Below are positions 1 through 15,996 of a stretch of 64,000 nucleotides of DNA, piece by piece. Each line of letters opens with the position of its first letter. Within the stretch, counting starts at the first letter, position 1. The position numbers and the translations under genes were made by a program. This stretch comes from Trochalopteron elliotii (taxonomy: Eukaryota; Chordata; Aves; Passeriformes; Leiothrichidae): the NCBI GenBank assembly GCA_024734555.1, contig JANPWX010000219.1, positions 934,154 through 998,153 of the forward strand, written 5' to 3'. The notes under the pieces were generated by a model. The model made no database searches and was not told where the DNA came from. It saw nothing but the letters and a program-made list of their open reading frames with translations.

Positions 1-102
1 ACCTTGGGAAAGGGAAAAGTGCTGGTAGATGGCAGCTCTGGCACAAAATTTCCTGCTGCAGTTGTCAAAGGCTACATAGACTTGAAAGATGAAGAGATGT
101 GA
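1..102 (+). other. Unidentified open frame running in from the left edge; possible 3' end of a nested gene or retrocopy
   Basis: Frame 1 of the plus strand is open from the window edge for 33 codons, reading TLGKGKVLVDGSSGTKFPAA and then VVKGYIDLKDEEM before a TGA at 100-102. The composition (Gly, Lys, Val, Asp, few rare residues) looks protein-like. AATAAA hexamers follow at about 884 and 909, which would suit a 0.8 kb 3' UTR. Against it: 33 open codons are not rare by chance, one minus-strand frame is open here too, I do not recognise the family, and it would sit antisense inside FNBP1 intron 6. No poly-A tract marks a clear retrocopy. This is a weak call. Confidence 0.2.
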
Positions 103-3613
<3,511 letters not shown>

Positions 3614-3676
3614 TGCTTCAAGTTGTTTCCAGCAAGTCTCAATGTGCTGTTGTGCCTTTCTGCCATCATGGAAGTG
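3614..3676 (-). CDS. FNBP1: FNBP1 coding exon 5 (F-BAR, residues 116-136)
   Basis: This 63-base exon has a CTAAACAG acceptor and a strong GTAAGT donor and is phase 0 at both ends. It encodes 21 residues, [20 protein letters not shown] plus a final Ala. The segment lies at the loop between the second and third long F-BAR helices. The human protein, from memory, begins this exon with Asn rather than His and ends with Ser. The exon is separated from exon 6 by only 794 bases, the shortest intron of this gene in the window. Confidence 0.97.
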
Positions 3677-4427
3677 CTGTTTAGAAAAAGAAAAGAGAAA
3701 GAAAACATTTTGAAAAACAAAAGAACAAATAGTCAAGTATGCTCAAGAAAAAGCCCAACCAGAAATCATTCTGACAGCTGTGTTCTGCAAGGCTGGCGAA
3801 TAGAGCAGGTGTGTGATGACTATCTAATGTCTCAGCAGGCTGCAGATGGATATTTGCATCAATTACAGTGGTTAGTTTGACTAAGGCTAATTAATCCCTT
3901 TAGCAATTCTACCTTGTATTGTTCACTGTATCTCATAATTATTGGTTTCCTGTATCATGAGATCTGAAGCACTTTTATCTGACGAGTATTTCTTTGGTGA
4001 CAGACTGAACACTGGCTCTAAATGAAAATTTCTCTCTACATGAATTTACCAAGATGCACTTGATTGGCACATTCTAACAACTGATGTTTGTCCTGATTTT
4101 CATTCAGACTCAACAAAAAAACCCTTTTCTTCCTAGTTACTAGCTGTGTGTGCAAGGCCAGCTGCTCCTTCCTCTCAAGAGGTTTTTGGTGCCACGGGTC
4201 CCTTCAGAATCCCTCCTCTGCCACACACTGGGGGTGAGTGTGTGTTCAGAGTGAGGTGCAACACAAGTTTTAAATTGAGATGTCAGCTAAATAACAAGGA
4301 AATCCTCTCTTGACAGGTTTTTTGGAACACGACTCTTAATTACAGCTGGTTTAAGTAACAGTTCTTAGCCCTTACACAATGCTCTCTATTAATGAATCTA
4401 ATCTGTATTAGAGCTCATTCCTCTGTA

Positions 4428-4640
4428 GAATCACAGAATGGTTTGGGAGGGAAGGGACCTCAAAGACCACCTTGTTCCAACCCCCTGCCATGGGCAGGGA
4501 CATCTTCCACTATCCCAGGGTGCTCCACGTCCCATCCAACCTGGCTTGGACACTTCCAGGGATGGAGCAGCCACAGCTGCTCTGGGCAAGCTGTTCTTCC
4601 ATATGCCTGGCTCCCTCAAGATCAGCAATTCATTCCAGAT
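4428..4640 (-). repeat. CR1 LINE 3' fragment, minus orientation
   Basis: The plus-strand text starts ATCACAGAATGGTTTGGGAG and continues with GACCACCTTGTTCCAACCCC, CTGCCATGGGCAGGGACAT and CCAGGGATGGAGCAGCCACA. This is the reverse complement of the conserved CR1 3' end. Similarity fades after about 4601, where the text only loosely follows the family. It is 5'-truncated, as nearly all CR1 copies are. It produces three overlapping chance reading frames. Confidence 0.9.
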
Positions 4641-5767
4641 CATTGTATAAGTCAATGACCCAGCTCTGGGCAGGAATGGAAATGCAGACCCAGCTGACTG
4701 CTACAACAGGTTACTCCCTTCCACAAACCACCCTGTAAAGTAAATAATGAAGCAAACTGAAACAGGAAGAGAGAGGCCTTTCTTTTGTATTATTTACTGA
4801 CAGTTAGTTTTACTCAGATACAGGAATGGTGTCACATAGTAAACTTGAAAAATAAAGGCCAAATACTCCCAGGTAATCCCCCTAGAATTCATGTGCTCTC
4901 ACACCCAAGTGCGATCAGATTTTATGTAAATCTTAAGAAATGTGATACCTATGGTGTGTTGGGTTAAAAAAAGCTCACAGCCCAGATCATTAACCTGCTA
5001 CAAAATGTCACAGTTAGAAAAATATGCCTCCAAGCCCTTTACAATTGGCAGCTCCTTGGTTTCTTGCATCTTCCACTACAGCAACTGGTATTTTCCTGTG
5101 TCAGGGGAGTGAGGGACATTTCAGAACTGCCATTCTGACTCCATCAGACATGACAGCAAAAAGCTGCAAAACTGCAATTCTCTATCATGCCATGTCCATA
5201 GGCCATAGACTCATTTAGGCTTAAAAATCACAGTGATGCTCAACACATCTACAAGAACAGAACAACACCAGGGCTACCCTGGATGCTGTTACCTGTAGTC
5301 CCAAACACAGTCTGCTAAGGAGGGATAGTCACCTTGAGCTGAGCACGGGGACATTCTGCAGTCTTATATGTCTGGATGGTGCTTATCCCCACATGAAATT
5401 TTTAAAGCAGACAAGAGAGGCCCAGAGTCAGAAATCTTTCCATCCTGGCACGTGCCATGCTCAGCTCTGGCTCTGCTCCTGCCCTCCGAGGAGGGAGCGT
5501 GTGTGGCCACTGGGCCCTGGAAGGGGGAGCAGTGACAGCCCAGCACTGCTGGGACAGCAGAGCCCTTCTCCAAACACTGCCTCACCACACTGTGACATTA
5601 AAAAACCCCTGACATCACTGTAAAACTGCTGGGTGGCAGGGAAAGGCTCCAAGTTGATTTCAGTTCCTTTTGTAGATCCCCATGTCCTTTCAACTCCGCG
5701 TGTGACAGATGCTGCCTCTTCCCTGCCAGGGGCTCCTCGTTTCAGCCTTTTGTAATTAGAGATTAGG

Positions 5768-5811
5768 AAAACAGTCCCAAGGAGCAACAAAAACAGTCCC
5801 AAGGAACAACT
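5768..5811. repeat. 22-base tandem duplication (two copies)
   Basis: The unit AAACAGTCCCAAGGAGCAAC is repeated with period 22; the second copy has one substitution (GGAACAAC). It is a local duplication in intron 4 of FNBP1 with no sign of function. Confidence 0.85.
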
Positions 5812-7591
5812 GTAATTTAACACTACATTTTTCAACATTTTGCTAATGAGCATGAAATTCATGGAAGCCTGAAGAGCAAAGTTGGAAGTAAAACGATTCC
5901 GATGTCTTCATGTTGCCTTCCCTGCTTCCACCAGCCCCCATTTGCCCCGACTTGGCCAGGGTAGGAGGGGACCTGATTTGGGAGCAGCTGGCCTGTGTGA
6001 AACCCAATACTGTCAATGACCCATAAACCTCAGGAAAACAACATGCCAGGCTCATTTAAGAGAAGACAATTGCAGAGAGGAGCTGAAGGATGAACTTGGA
6101 AACAAAAGCCTATCAGATAACAGGACTGCCCTCAGCGTGTATTTTTAAACCTTTGTAGTTGAATAATGTAATTTTAACAAGCCATCCCTGTGACTTCCAA
6201 ATTTGCCTTCTCTGTAAAACAAACTGCACAAGCTTCTGGAAGTACATACTAGAAACAATGAACCCGAGCAGTGATACTGCATCTAGTTCAGATTTTGCTG
6301 CATTTTGATACTTCATTTTTTTTTTTTAGAAACACTTCACAAATGGAATGCTGAGACGTAAAATGGGCATTGAATATTATAGTGAAATATTAAATAGTGA
6401 TAAATACAGGTGTATCACATCTCGAAGAGTTCAGTGAAATACTGCCTTCTTTTAGTTCAACAAATTTTTACATGTAACCCCTAATTCTTGCTGTGTTGTC
6501 CCATATATATCCTTCTTGTGAGCTAAGGCACTTCTGGTTTTGCAAATCTTTTGCCCTCAAATGGTAATTTCTGCCTTCCAAAAATTTGTTTTTATATACA
6601 GCAGCTAAGTGGAACCATCCAACTATCTGTATTTCTTCACTGGTCCAATTTTATGGGTAAGAAAAATCAAGGCACTATGGTCAAGTGATCTGCCTAAAGT
6701 CATACAGGAAGGCTCCAGTTTCCTCAAACCCTGCCCTATCTTCAACTTCTGCAAACTCATTTTCTTTACAATCCTCTTAAACAACAAATGTCCTTTACCT
6801 TCATCACCTCCCCCTCCAAAACCCCAGCAAAAATAACTCTAAGCTCAACTATTTCCTCAACAAGGTTTCAAGATACAAGTTCTAATTGAAATCAATTTCT
6901 TTGAACAAATTAAATAATTGGATATTCTACACCTGAACATTTAGCAAATCCTGTGGAAAACTACCACTCCTATCACACGCATTTCAGCAGCACACAATGA
7001 TGAATTTACAATAACTGATACAATATTGCTTTCCCCTCCACAAACTTAATGCCCAAATTTATGTCCCCAATCTGGCTGTTTAAAAAAAAAAACAGAATAT
7101 GAGCAAGATACTCAATTAATAAATCACACCTAAAGGGCACCAGTGAGACGTTAGCAGCAGTGTTGGTGGCTCACACGCCATGACTTCCTCCAGACTTTTC
7201 ACCCATATCCACAGAATTCTAAAAACACATTAGAAATACAGTGAAGTGAAAAGTTTGGGGTGGTTAGTGTTCATTAAGGCAACCTCCCCTAAATCACCTT
7301 GAAGTCTATACTTTGCAGTCTTTGGCTAGCAAGCATTGTGGCAACTTTAAGATTTCCCTGAAGAATATTTTATTGAAATATTAAACCAACTAAATGGCTC
7401 AAAACACAGCAGCATTGCCCAAACTCAAACCACAGATGACCACAACTATCCTGTTTCCCTGTGTTAAAGTCCATTGTGTCCCGGGGTGCTCTGAACAATC
7501 CACAATGGCCACGTTTTGACTGGACAACTCCATCCATTCCAGCTCACAGGATTAACACAATAATGCAGGTTTTAGTTGATCTCACGAGAGT

Positions 7592-7775
7592 TCACAGAAT
7601 CAGTTTGGAAAAGATCTCCGAGATCAAGTTCAACTCATGACCAACCACCATCATTTCCACCAGACCTGAGTGCCACTTGCAGTCTTTCCTTAAACACTTC
7701 CAAGGATGGTGACTCCACCACCTCCCTGGGCAGCCCAATCCAACCCTTTCCATGAAGAAATTCTTCCTGGAATTC
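7592..7775 (-). repeat. CR1 LINE 3' fragment of another subfamily, minus orientation
   Basis: Plus-strand text includes AGAATCAGTTTGGAAAAGAT, AACACTTCCAAGGATGGTGA, CTCCACCACCTCCCTGGGCA and AGAAATTCTTCCTGGAATTCC. This is the reverse complement of the CR1 subfamily that ends in a TGATCTCAGAGGTCTTTTCC-like tail. The extent beyond 7775 is uncertain. Confidence 0.88.
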
Positions 7776-9356
7776 CAAAATTCAGTTGTTAAGACTTGAG
7801 ATACTTTCATCAGAGTATTAAGTCTCTCACATGAGGAGTGTGGATTAACTCAACCTTTTAAAAGCTTCTGTTACATTCCAAAAACTCACAGCTCAAGGAA
7901 CGAGCTTTTCCCTTTGCAAATGCAGCCATCAGGATTGGTGTGCTCCCCTCATTGGGATGCTGCCTGTGTCTGGAACAGCTGGGGAGCAATCCTGGCTGCT
8001 GTGCAATCAAAGACAAACCTCCCATTGACTTTTGTTGGGCTCAGATTTCACCCGTGTTGATCAAAAGCCCGGGAGCAGCGAGCGAGGGACCCACAATGCA
8101 GAGCCTGTTCCTGCCAGCACTGCCACAATTAGGAGCAGCAGGATATTTTTGCAAAACTTCCTTGGTATGCACGAGGGTTTACACAGCCCCAGAGCTCACC
8201 CAGCAGACAACAACAGCTTGTTAGAAGATGCATCTTATCCTTTTTTTCCTGACCTTTTGAGAGGAGCAGAAGAGAAGATGTTGCTAAAAGCATCTGATGA
8301 AGGACAACACATTCCAGTATTTTTGCTGAGGAGTTCCTGGACAGTTTTAAATGAAAGAATTGACTGAAATATGTAGATTACCAGCATGACAACAGGGATG
8401 CTTAGGCTCTTTATAAACTGATTATGTGAAACCTTTTAAAAAAAGGCTGTAATAAGACAGCCTTGTTTTTCTTTAACAAACGGGAGTTGATTACATGGTT
8501 AAACTTAAGACTTGTACATCTATAATATGTTTGTATTAGAAAAAAATCAGAAAAACAGTCTTAATTTATATGCATAGCATATGGTTCATTTAAAAACATC
8601 CTTTTCAAGAATTTTCAAAAAATCTAAGGCAAGGTTGCTTCATTTTCTTTTCTATTTACATATGAGATAATATAACAGACTGAAAAAAGTTACCTTTGGC
8701 TTCTGTAACAAGTACTCCCAGCTCACACTGATAATAAATATAAATACAGTACTTCATCCTCCAATTCAAACTCTTATCTCCATTTTTGTTACAAGTGATT
8801 TCTAAAATAATGGTTAGTGATTAAAGCACACCAGAGACGGAAATAAGAGAACACTATTTTTTCCTCTATTTTCTCAGCAACATTTGCAAAAAGCCTTGTC
8901 AAATGTTTTTCTTTTCCTGGCTGCAAAGACAGGAAACAGTCTCCTCCAAAGAAATCTTTGTTTCCAAAAATAGCAACATGTTCTTGAGGTCTTATCTCCC
9001 TCAGTTGTAGTAAGAGGAGCATAACAGTGAATGTTGACATGAAATTCATGACTATTTTAACACATATTCATCAGCTACTTAATATTGGTGCATAACCCTG
9101 TTCTCCTTTGCAATATCCATAGGAAATTATTCTTAACATGTACTTAACTTGGTCAAGCCTAGAACAAGTTATACAAATATCTGTTCAAGGTTGAACTTAA
9201 TTTGATTGACCTATCTGCTCCTGAGGTGCATTCCAAAGAAATTCCATTTAATAAGCACCATGAACCAAAGCTTTCCAAGCTTCAAATTGAAGACCAGCTG
9301 CACATGACAACCTGAAGTAGATGCCCCTGTTGTTACTGAGCTGTAAGAACAGAATG

Positions 9357-9470
9357 ATGGATGGGGTTTGGAGCAACCTGGACCAGTGGAAGGTGTCCCT
9401 GCCCTGGGCAGGGAGTTGGAATGACACCATCTTTAAGGTCTCTTCCAAACCATCCTGTGACTCCCTGGTG
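9357..9470 (+). repeat. CR1 LINE 3' fragment, plus orientation
   Basis: Contains GGAGCAACCTGGACCAGTGG, AAGGTGTCCCTGCCCTGGGC and TTTAAGGTCTCTTCCAAACC, the standard last 100 or so bases of a CR1 element. It lacks an obvious terminal ATTCTATGA-type octamer repeat; the end is diverged. Confidence 0.88.
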
Positions 9471-12400
9471 ATTGGGACAAACCTAAAAGACACTGTGGCA
9501 GTAATATTTATGGTAATTTGTTATTTTCATGCTACATATGAAAGATATGAAAGTCCTTATGTTGGGAATTGGAACTCAGAACTTCTTCTCAGGCACAGAG
9601 ACAATTCTGCAGCTTCCAGTACAACTTCATGGCAGCAGAGCTAAGGGATCCTCAGGAACATTCTGCTGCACTGGCCAGCTCTTGGAGAAGTCCTGCTGAA
9701 CCATCTGCCTTCAGGGCAGCAAGGCCAGCAGGCCTGGAATCAGTGAGCACACAGATCATGTTGGGAGACCATGTACCCTCCTCCAACCCATCCCTAGGGA
9801 CGAATCTTGTCCTTAAAAGCTCACTGGAGCCCAAGTGCTCCACAAAAGCAAACCTAGAGTTTTTCAAATGGAGAGTCTTCATTACTACTAAAAACCATGG
9901 TGTGAAAAGCTGTTTGTGCTTTTATATCCTTCAGTGAAATTTAGAGCTGCCACCACTTCTCATTCCCAGCTTTGTCACCAAGCTTTCCTTCCACTGATCC
10001 ACAGTTAAAAGATGTGATTTCAAATGGTCTGTGACATTCCTGTGTAAGACTTGCACTACAAAAACTAGAAGATGTGCAAGTTAATGCCTCAATATGCAAG
10101 GAAATACTTTTAGCTGTATCCATATCCCTTCATGCACACATTCACCTATGTGGAAGTATCAAGACCTGCATCAGATATATAAAATATTAAATGCCAGCTA
10201 AAACACCAGCTGAACGTGCCCACATGTACCACAGGCTTGGATGAACACCATTCTCCACAGTTAACACATGCACTACTCATCTGCCTTTATTGTTGCTCTT
10301 TCTTTTCAGGCCAATCTCTGTGGCTGTATAGGCAGAACACAAAGGGAAAAGTACATCCATGGCCAATGCTCAACCCCCTCACCCTCAGGCATCTCTCAGT
10401 CATGCACTGAGCAGGAAATGTTACTGTTCATAGAAGACATCTCTCATCTTGTCCCTCTAAAGGGCTCTTGCTGTGCAGAGCAATATTCAGGCTAATTCAC
10501 AGAAAATGGAATTACATTTGTTAGTAAACAGATTTTGTTTTCCCAATCTGATTCCTTCATGTGGTAAACAGAAGCCAATTTATTTATTTGGACTATCATT
10601 TCATAGTTCAATGTACCCATTCAAACTGGGAAGAGCAGGATATGAAGTACAGTGGTCTCAACTTTGAATCCTGCCAAATCCAAAGGTCACATTATACCTT
10701 TAAGTTGGATGGGATATTAGTATTTGTTTTCCACACAAAAATGCTTTGGAAACTTCCATAATAAGCACTTGCTTTTTCCCCTCACGGAACAGCCCTTCAC
10801 AGCACCATTCCATGATAACACACCAATATTTAACACAGCTTCATTGCATTTGTGATCCATAATTTGCTAAAAACCAACAAACACCCCATAAGAACACATA
10901 GAATTTATTATTATCTTTCCTAAATAACTTTCTGCATTCTTAATATTTTTTTTTTTGATAATTACCACTTAACACTCTACTGGTACAATTAAACAAAATA
11001 CAGCTGAAATAACTCACAAGAAAGAGGATGAATATTTAGGGTAGGACTGTTGTGCAGTGCATTTATCAAGCACAACATAATCTCCCATCAACACCTTCAT
11101 ATTTAGATTAAAAGTAAGACCTTCACTCCATTAATAGGGCAATGAGCTGGAAGTGGGTTAGTCACAAAACAAGAGCTGGGGAAAGCTTGGTTTAAATTGC
11201 ATCAATCTGAAGTTTGGCAAATCACTTCCTTTCACTTTCACTCTTTTCCTTTTTCCCAACCCCTTGACCATTGGTTTGTCACTTCTGGAAGGCAGCAATG
11301 TCCCTCTGTGCCCCTGCAGCACAAAGCACAGCTGTGCTCCAAACACACACAGACCTTGAGGCACATCCAAAATGCAACATGGAAAAATCCATTGTGCTCC
11401 TGACAGGGCCATGTGCTGCCATCCTGCCTCACGCCTGCTCCACACCAGGAGAAATCCTCTGGAAAAACCACAGGGCTATTTGCAGAACAGGGCACTATTC
11501 AGAATGAGTGAACGTGACAGAATTCCTCCAATTATTTACTTTTCATCAACACCTGAGAGCCTACAAGAAACAGAAAGTCCTCTGACAGGCACCCCCTGGA
11601 TGAATGCACACAAGGAGGGTGCACATGCTGCACACCATAAAGAACCAGACCTGTTTTGCCCCCATGGTAGCCATAAGGATTCATTCATTCCCTGTTCCCC
11701 TTCTATCCCCACACAAAATGGAATGTATTGACATCAGGTAAATTCTCTCCCAACCACAGAATCCCAGGGCTGCACCAGTTCAGGCTGTAGCAAAGCCCTT
11801 GGCTTCTACTTGACTTTCATGCTTGATTGTATGGAGCCAGTCCAGCCCCAAGGGGAGGTGGAGGTAGAGGTGAGAGCAGCAGCAGTAATAAGAGGGATAG
11901 TTCATGACTCCCAAATACATTTTTAGCAAAGCTGCCATAAGCAATGGCTACACAGAGCAGCTGCTGCCAGAGGAGGCCATGAATCAGACCTAGTTTGTGA
12001 CCAGAGATCTAAATCAGAACGGCCCCAGGAAATAATTCTTGAATTTCTATCCAAATTAGAGAATTGAAAGGTTTCCTCAGCCATAGTTGGGTCTATAAAT
12101 CAAGCTATGTCCTGGGAAGCCTTAAGGGAAAAAAATAAGCCAACAAACAGAAATTTTCAATGGTTGTCTCAGTACATTTCCAACCTAGAAGCATATTACA
12201 TATCAGTGCTTGTGAAGTAAAGTCCAAACACTCCTCTTGACATGACAGAATCACCACCTTACCTTTTGTCAAAGACGGACAAGATTAAGACCCAATTTTG
12301 TAATACTGCAGGTCCTCTAGCTCAAACTTGACACCTTTGACAGCTACCCCAAAGTAAGGCTTTGGTGACATTGGGGTGACATGAAGCATGACTGCAGAAG

Positions 12401-13555
12401 CAAGTTCTTTCCCTGAGCCACTCAGAGATGATTCCCACCTCATTTGTGTGAGTTGATGACATCTTCCAACAGCAAAGGGGAATTCAGTCACAGGCATCTA
12501 ACCTCAAAAACCTCAAGAGAAAGATGTATGGGCCATGCCCTTCACACAACACAGAACTGAAATGTCAGCTTTTAAGCAGCTAACAAGGACCCTGAGGTTG
12601 AGAATTTCTCCTGGGAGAGCATGGACACAATAAGATCAAGAGAATACAAGAAGAAGTTCAAATGAGGAACTGCACTATAGAGTTTCACTTCGCTGGGCAG
12701 CTGGGAAGAACTGAAACAACACAAGGAGTTCTCCCTCTCACTGTGTGAAAAGCAGGCAGGGTGTGTACCTGACTTCAGTGACTGTGAGGGCAAAACAACT
12801 CATTTGGTACAGTGACAACATTGAGAGTAATCCTAAGGAAGAGGAACGTGTAATATGATACAGTCATTGATTCACCTTTGTTGCTAAAGCTATTCAAATT
12901 TCACACAAGGAGTCTTTGCCTGATTTTTCTGTAACCACCTTCTCATGGTCAAAAGCCATCATGCAACAAAGCACAGGATCTGAAAAAATGTAAAGGTAAC
13001 CCAGAACTCTCCCAAGCTCAGAATCAGACCAGAGGAAAAAGGAGCTCTCTGTCTTTTGAACAACAGCACCTTGCACATCATCCCACTTGTCCAACCTGCA
13101 CACTTGTCCTGTCTGCTTTTGATTAGTTGCTTCTTTCCTTATTTTCACCACTAGCAACTATCTTTTATAGAAAAAACACTACTTAGGCAGCCATCAAGCA
13201 CACCTTTCAGAGAGCCAAACAACCCCAACATATGTATAATTTACATGCCAAATGAATTTTATCCAGCATAAAACCAATGTAAGGCATGATACAGTATCAG
13301 TTCTGCACCACTTACAGGCCAGGGGCTTGCACTTGTCAAGGAAAACCCAAGAAGTGATTTATTACTGTGTGACTCTGATCATCTGCTGGTGTAATTCCAC
13401 TTGAATCAATAGAACTAAATGAGCATGAAAACAGAGCAGAGCAGGCAGGCACCAACCCTCATGTGTTTAAAGATCACCAGCCACGCTCATTGCCCATGAC
13501 TCCAGCAAACACTCCTGTGCATCAAAGAGGAAACAGAAGCTGTATTTAGAGATTT

Positions 13556-13742
13556 TTGCAAAAATTCTTCTCTGAGAGGGTGCTGAGACCCCAGAACAGG
13601 CTGCCCAGAGAAGCTGGGGCTGCTCCATCCCTGAAGTGCTCAAGGCCAGGTTGGACAGGGCTTGGAGCAGCCTGGTCAAGTTATCCGTGCCCATGGCAGG
13701 GGGAGAATGGGATGAGCTCTAAGGTCCCTCCAAACCCCATTT
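13556..13742 (+). repeat. CR1 LINE 3' fragment, plus orientation
   Basis: Contains AATTCTTCTCTGAGAGGGTG, CAGGCTGCCCAGAGAAGCTG, CTCAAGGCCAGGTTGGACAG and GTGCCCATGGCAGGGGGAGA, ending in CTAAGGTCCCTCCAAACCCC. A clear 5'-truncated CR1 copy in FNBP1 intron 4. Confidence 0.92.
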
Positions 13743-15848
13743 GGATTTGCCTGACCACTTTCTGCTGGACTTCAGCTCATCTTTCACACATTTATACTTA
13801 TGACACCTCTCTATCATTTCCATCTTCCAAGTGGGTAAGTACCACGAAAAGAGCAAAGGTGTTTATCTACCACAGCCATGCTGAAATCACTGGAAATTTG
13901 TACCATTTTACAGGTATTTGGATATCTGAATGACTTAATTCAAGACTCAGTGGACAAGAATGTGGGTCTCCAACTCCTACACATGGGCCCAGCCCCAGGA
14001 GTGGCTCATTCAAATGATTCTTTGGACCTGGAGCACAGCAGCTGATGGCAGAGCAAGCAATAAGCAGGAGAACTCTGCCAACAAAATTTCTGGAAATACC
14101 AAGTCATTCGTTAATTGATATCATAAAAGGTTGTGCCGAAGCTGCAGCTCTCTGTGATATTTACACAACAACCACCCTTCCCTCCTGCAGATCTCAGCAG
14201 GATCAATGCTTTTACACGATGAAATGAGAGGCTATGTATGAAAAATGCCTGAGGGCGGGAACAGTTTCCTTTTCAACACCATTTTCTCATAAATGAGAAA
14301 CCTACAGGAACCAGACAAGGATTCCTAATTCATATAAGCTTCTATTTATGTTGCAAGAACAAACAAACTGTGACTGACAACTGTTTTCTGTTAAAGGCCA
14401 GTAATTATCAGCAACAGCAGGTAAATAGACTCAATTGCTTTTTGCTGTTCCCATGTTCTTATCACTAGGTCAATATTAAACTGATTTTCCTGTCATTCAT
14501 CCATTACTTATATGAGCCATATTTACTAGAAAAGTTTACAAGCAAAACAAAAACCCAATAGTTACTGCTCAAATTCTTTACAAGAATTATTGCAAGCACT
14601 CTTTCATGGTACTTAAAATGTCTAATAGATATTCCAATCAACTTATGTGCCCATGTAATTGAAAAAATAGGTAAAACCATTAGAGCTGACAGAAAAGTGC
14701 CATACTAGAATGCTGCCTTTTTCTCTTTTTTTTCTCTCTCCTTTTTGCACAGATCCATGCTGGATACAAGGTCACGGAGGGGCTGAGAAAACATTCTCAT
14801 CACAGCTATATGTAAAACAATCTTTCATGCTGTCCCTGGAAGATTACACACCATTCTGCAGATTAAAGTTATGTCTATATATTCCTTTCCTCCGTTGACA
14901 GAATTATCATTCTAATGCTATACTTAGGAAAAGGTGGTGATTTCCAGGGCTCTGGTCCCACACAGCACCTCAACACATGCTTAGTGTTTAGTGGGACTAT
15001 TTATAAATGTCTAAGTTCTGCAGGAGTATTTTTGCACTTTCCAAAACAGACCAACAGTTTGGAAATGAAATATAATGCCCTGATGCTGCCTTTGCACTTT
15101 GCTTAGTCATTTTATACCTGCTCTGTGAGTATTTGCAGTGCTTAGAATCCTTCCTCTATGCTCACACATCCAGGACACAAAAGGGTTCAAGGCAAGGAAG
15201 GAAATCACATCTCAACTATCCATTTTTCAGAGCTGGTGATGTGCAAATTAATCAGCTTTGAACATTCCCTGTAGCAGGCACATAAGTCCCTAAAGTAGTA
15301 GCTGAAATAGAGCACTAACATAAAGCTATTAATTCTACCAGTCTTGAAGGACAACAGGTTGAAAACCACATTCCCCACCTTCACCAAACAAGACACACCC
15401 CTTATTTCTTATTAGAATATCTTTTTTTAGAGTCCCATTGACCAGATCTGTCTCAGAAGCACAAAAATGTGAATCAAAATCCAAATAATTCTCTCAATCA
15501 GCCTCAGCACATCAGTTCCTCTCTTTATTTCAGGCTTTACACCGTGCTGCTGGACTCTTCCCTAGGCAAGCTTTTGGTTAACAGAGCCCTAAGCACAGAT
15601 GGGTCTCTGGCCTTATTTAGCAGGGATCCTCCTGCAGGCATTGCTGTCTGATTTTATAACATTTGATTCAAACGGTTCAGCGACTTGGCCAGGGCACATA
15701 ACCCACTTCTTTAATGCTTGCTTCATTAGCACAGCTCATCTTTTTTTAACTACAAATAAATCTCACTTAACATTGAACTCCACTAGCACTAATTAGCTGT
15801 CTTAAATAGCAATTCATTGTGAATAATAAATAAAAAAGGATCGATTAC

Positions 15849-15996
15849 CGATTTCCTCTCCTGTTTCAGCTCCTGCACGTAGCGTGTTAACTCTGCAGTG
15901 ATCAGAGAGGTCATGTTCTCTGAAATCACCTCGTGCTGTCCAGCATAGTCATTCATTTCATTTAAAGTGGCTAGGAAGGCTCTAGTTGATGTGTAC
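15849..15996 (-). CDS. FNBP1: FNBP1 coding exon 4 (F-BAR, residues 66-115)
   Basis: This 148-base exon follows a TTTGCAG acceptor. Its first G completes an Arg codon, then it encodes [39 protein letters not shown] and [10 protein letters not shown], ending in phase 0. This is most of the second F-BAR helix. [17 protein letters not shown] and [12 protein letters not shown] match FNBP1 exactly as I remember it, while the TRAFLAT and TSLITAELT stretches differ from the human sequence I recall. The donor is GTAATC, which lacks the G expected at +5 and so is weaker than the other donors of this gene. Skipping this exon would shift the frame. Confidence 0.95.

Larger units (their letters stand above)
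3677..15848 (-). other. FNBP1: FNBP1 intron 4 (12.2 kb) with four CR1 fragments
   Basis: Bounded by the GTAATC donor of exon 4 and the AACAG acceptor of exon 5. It carries the four CR1 remnants listed separately (4428, 7592, 9357 and 13556) and a 22-base tandem duplication at 5768. No further exon with matching phase and splice sites was found on either strand. Confidence 0.93.
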
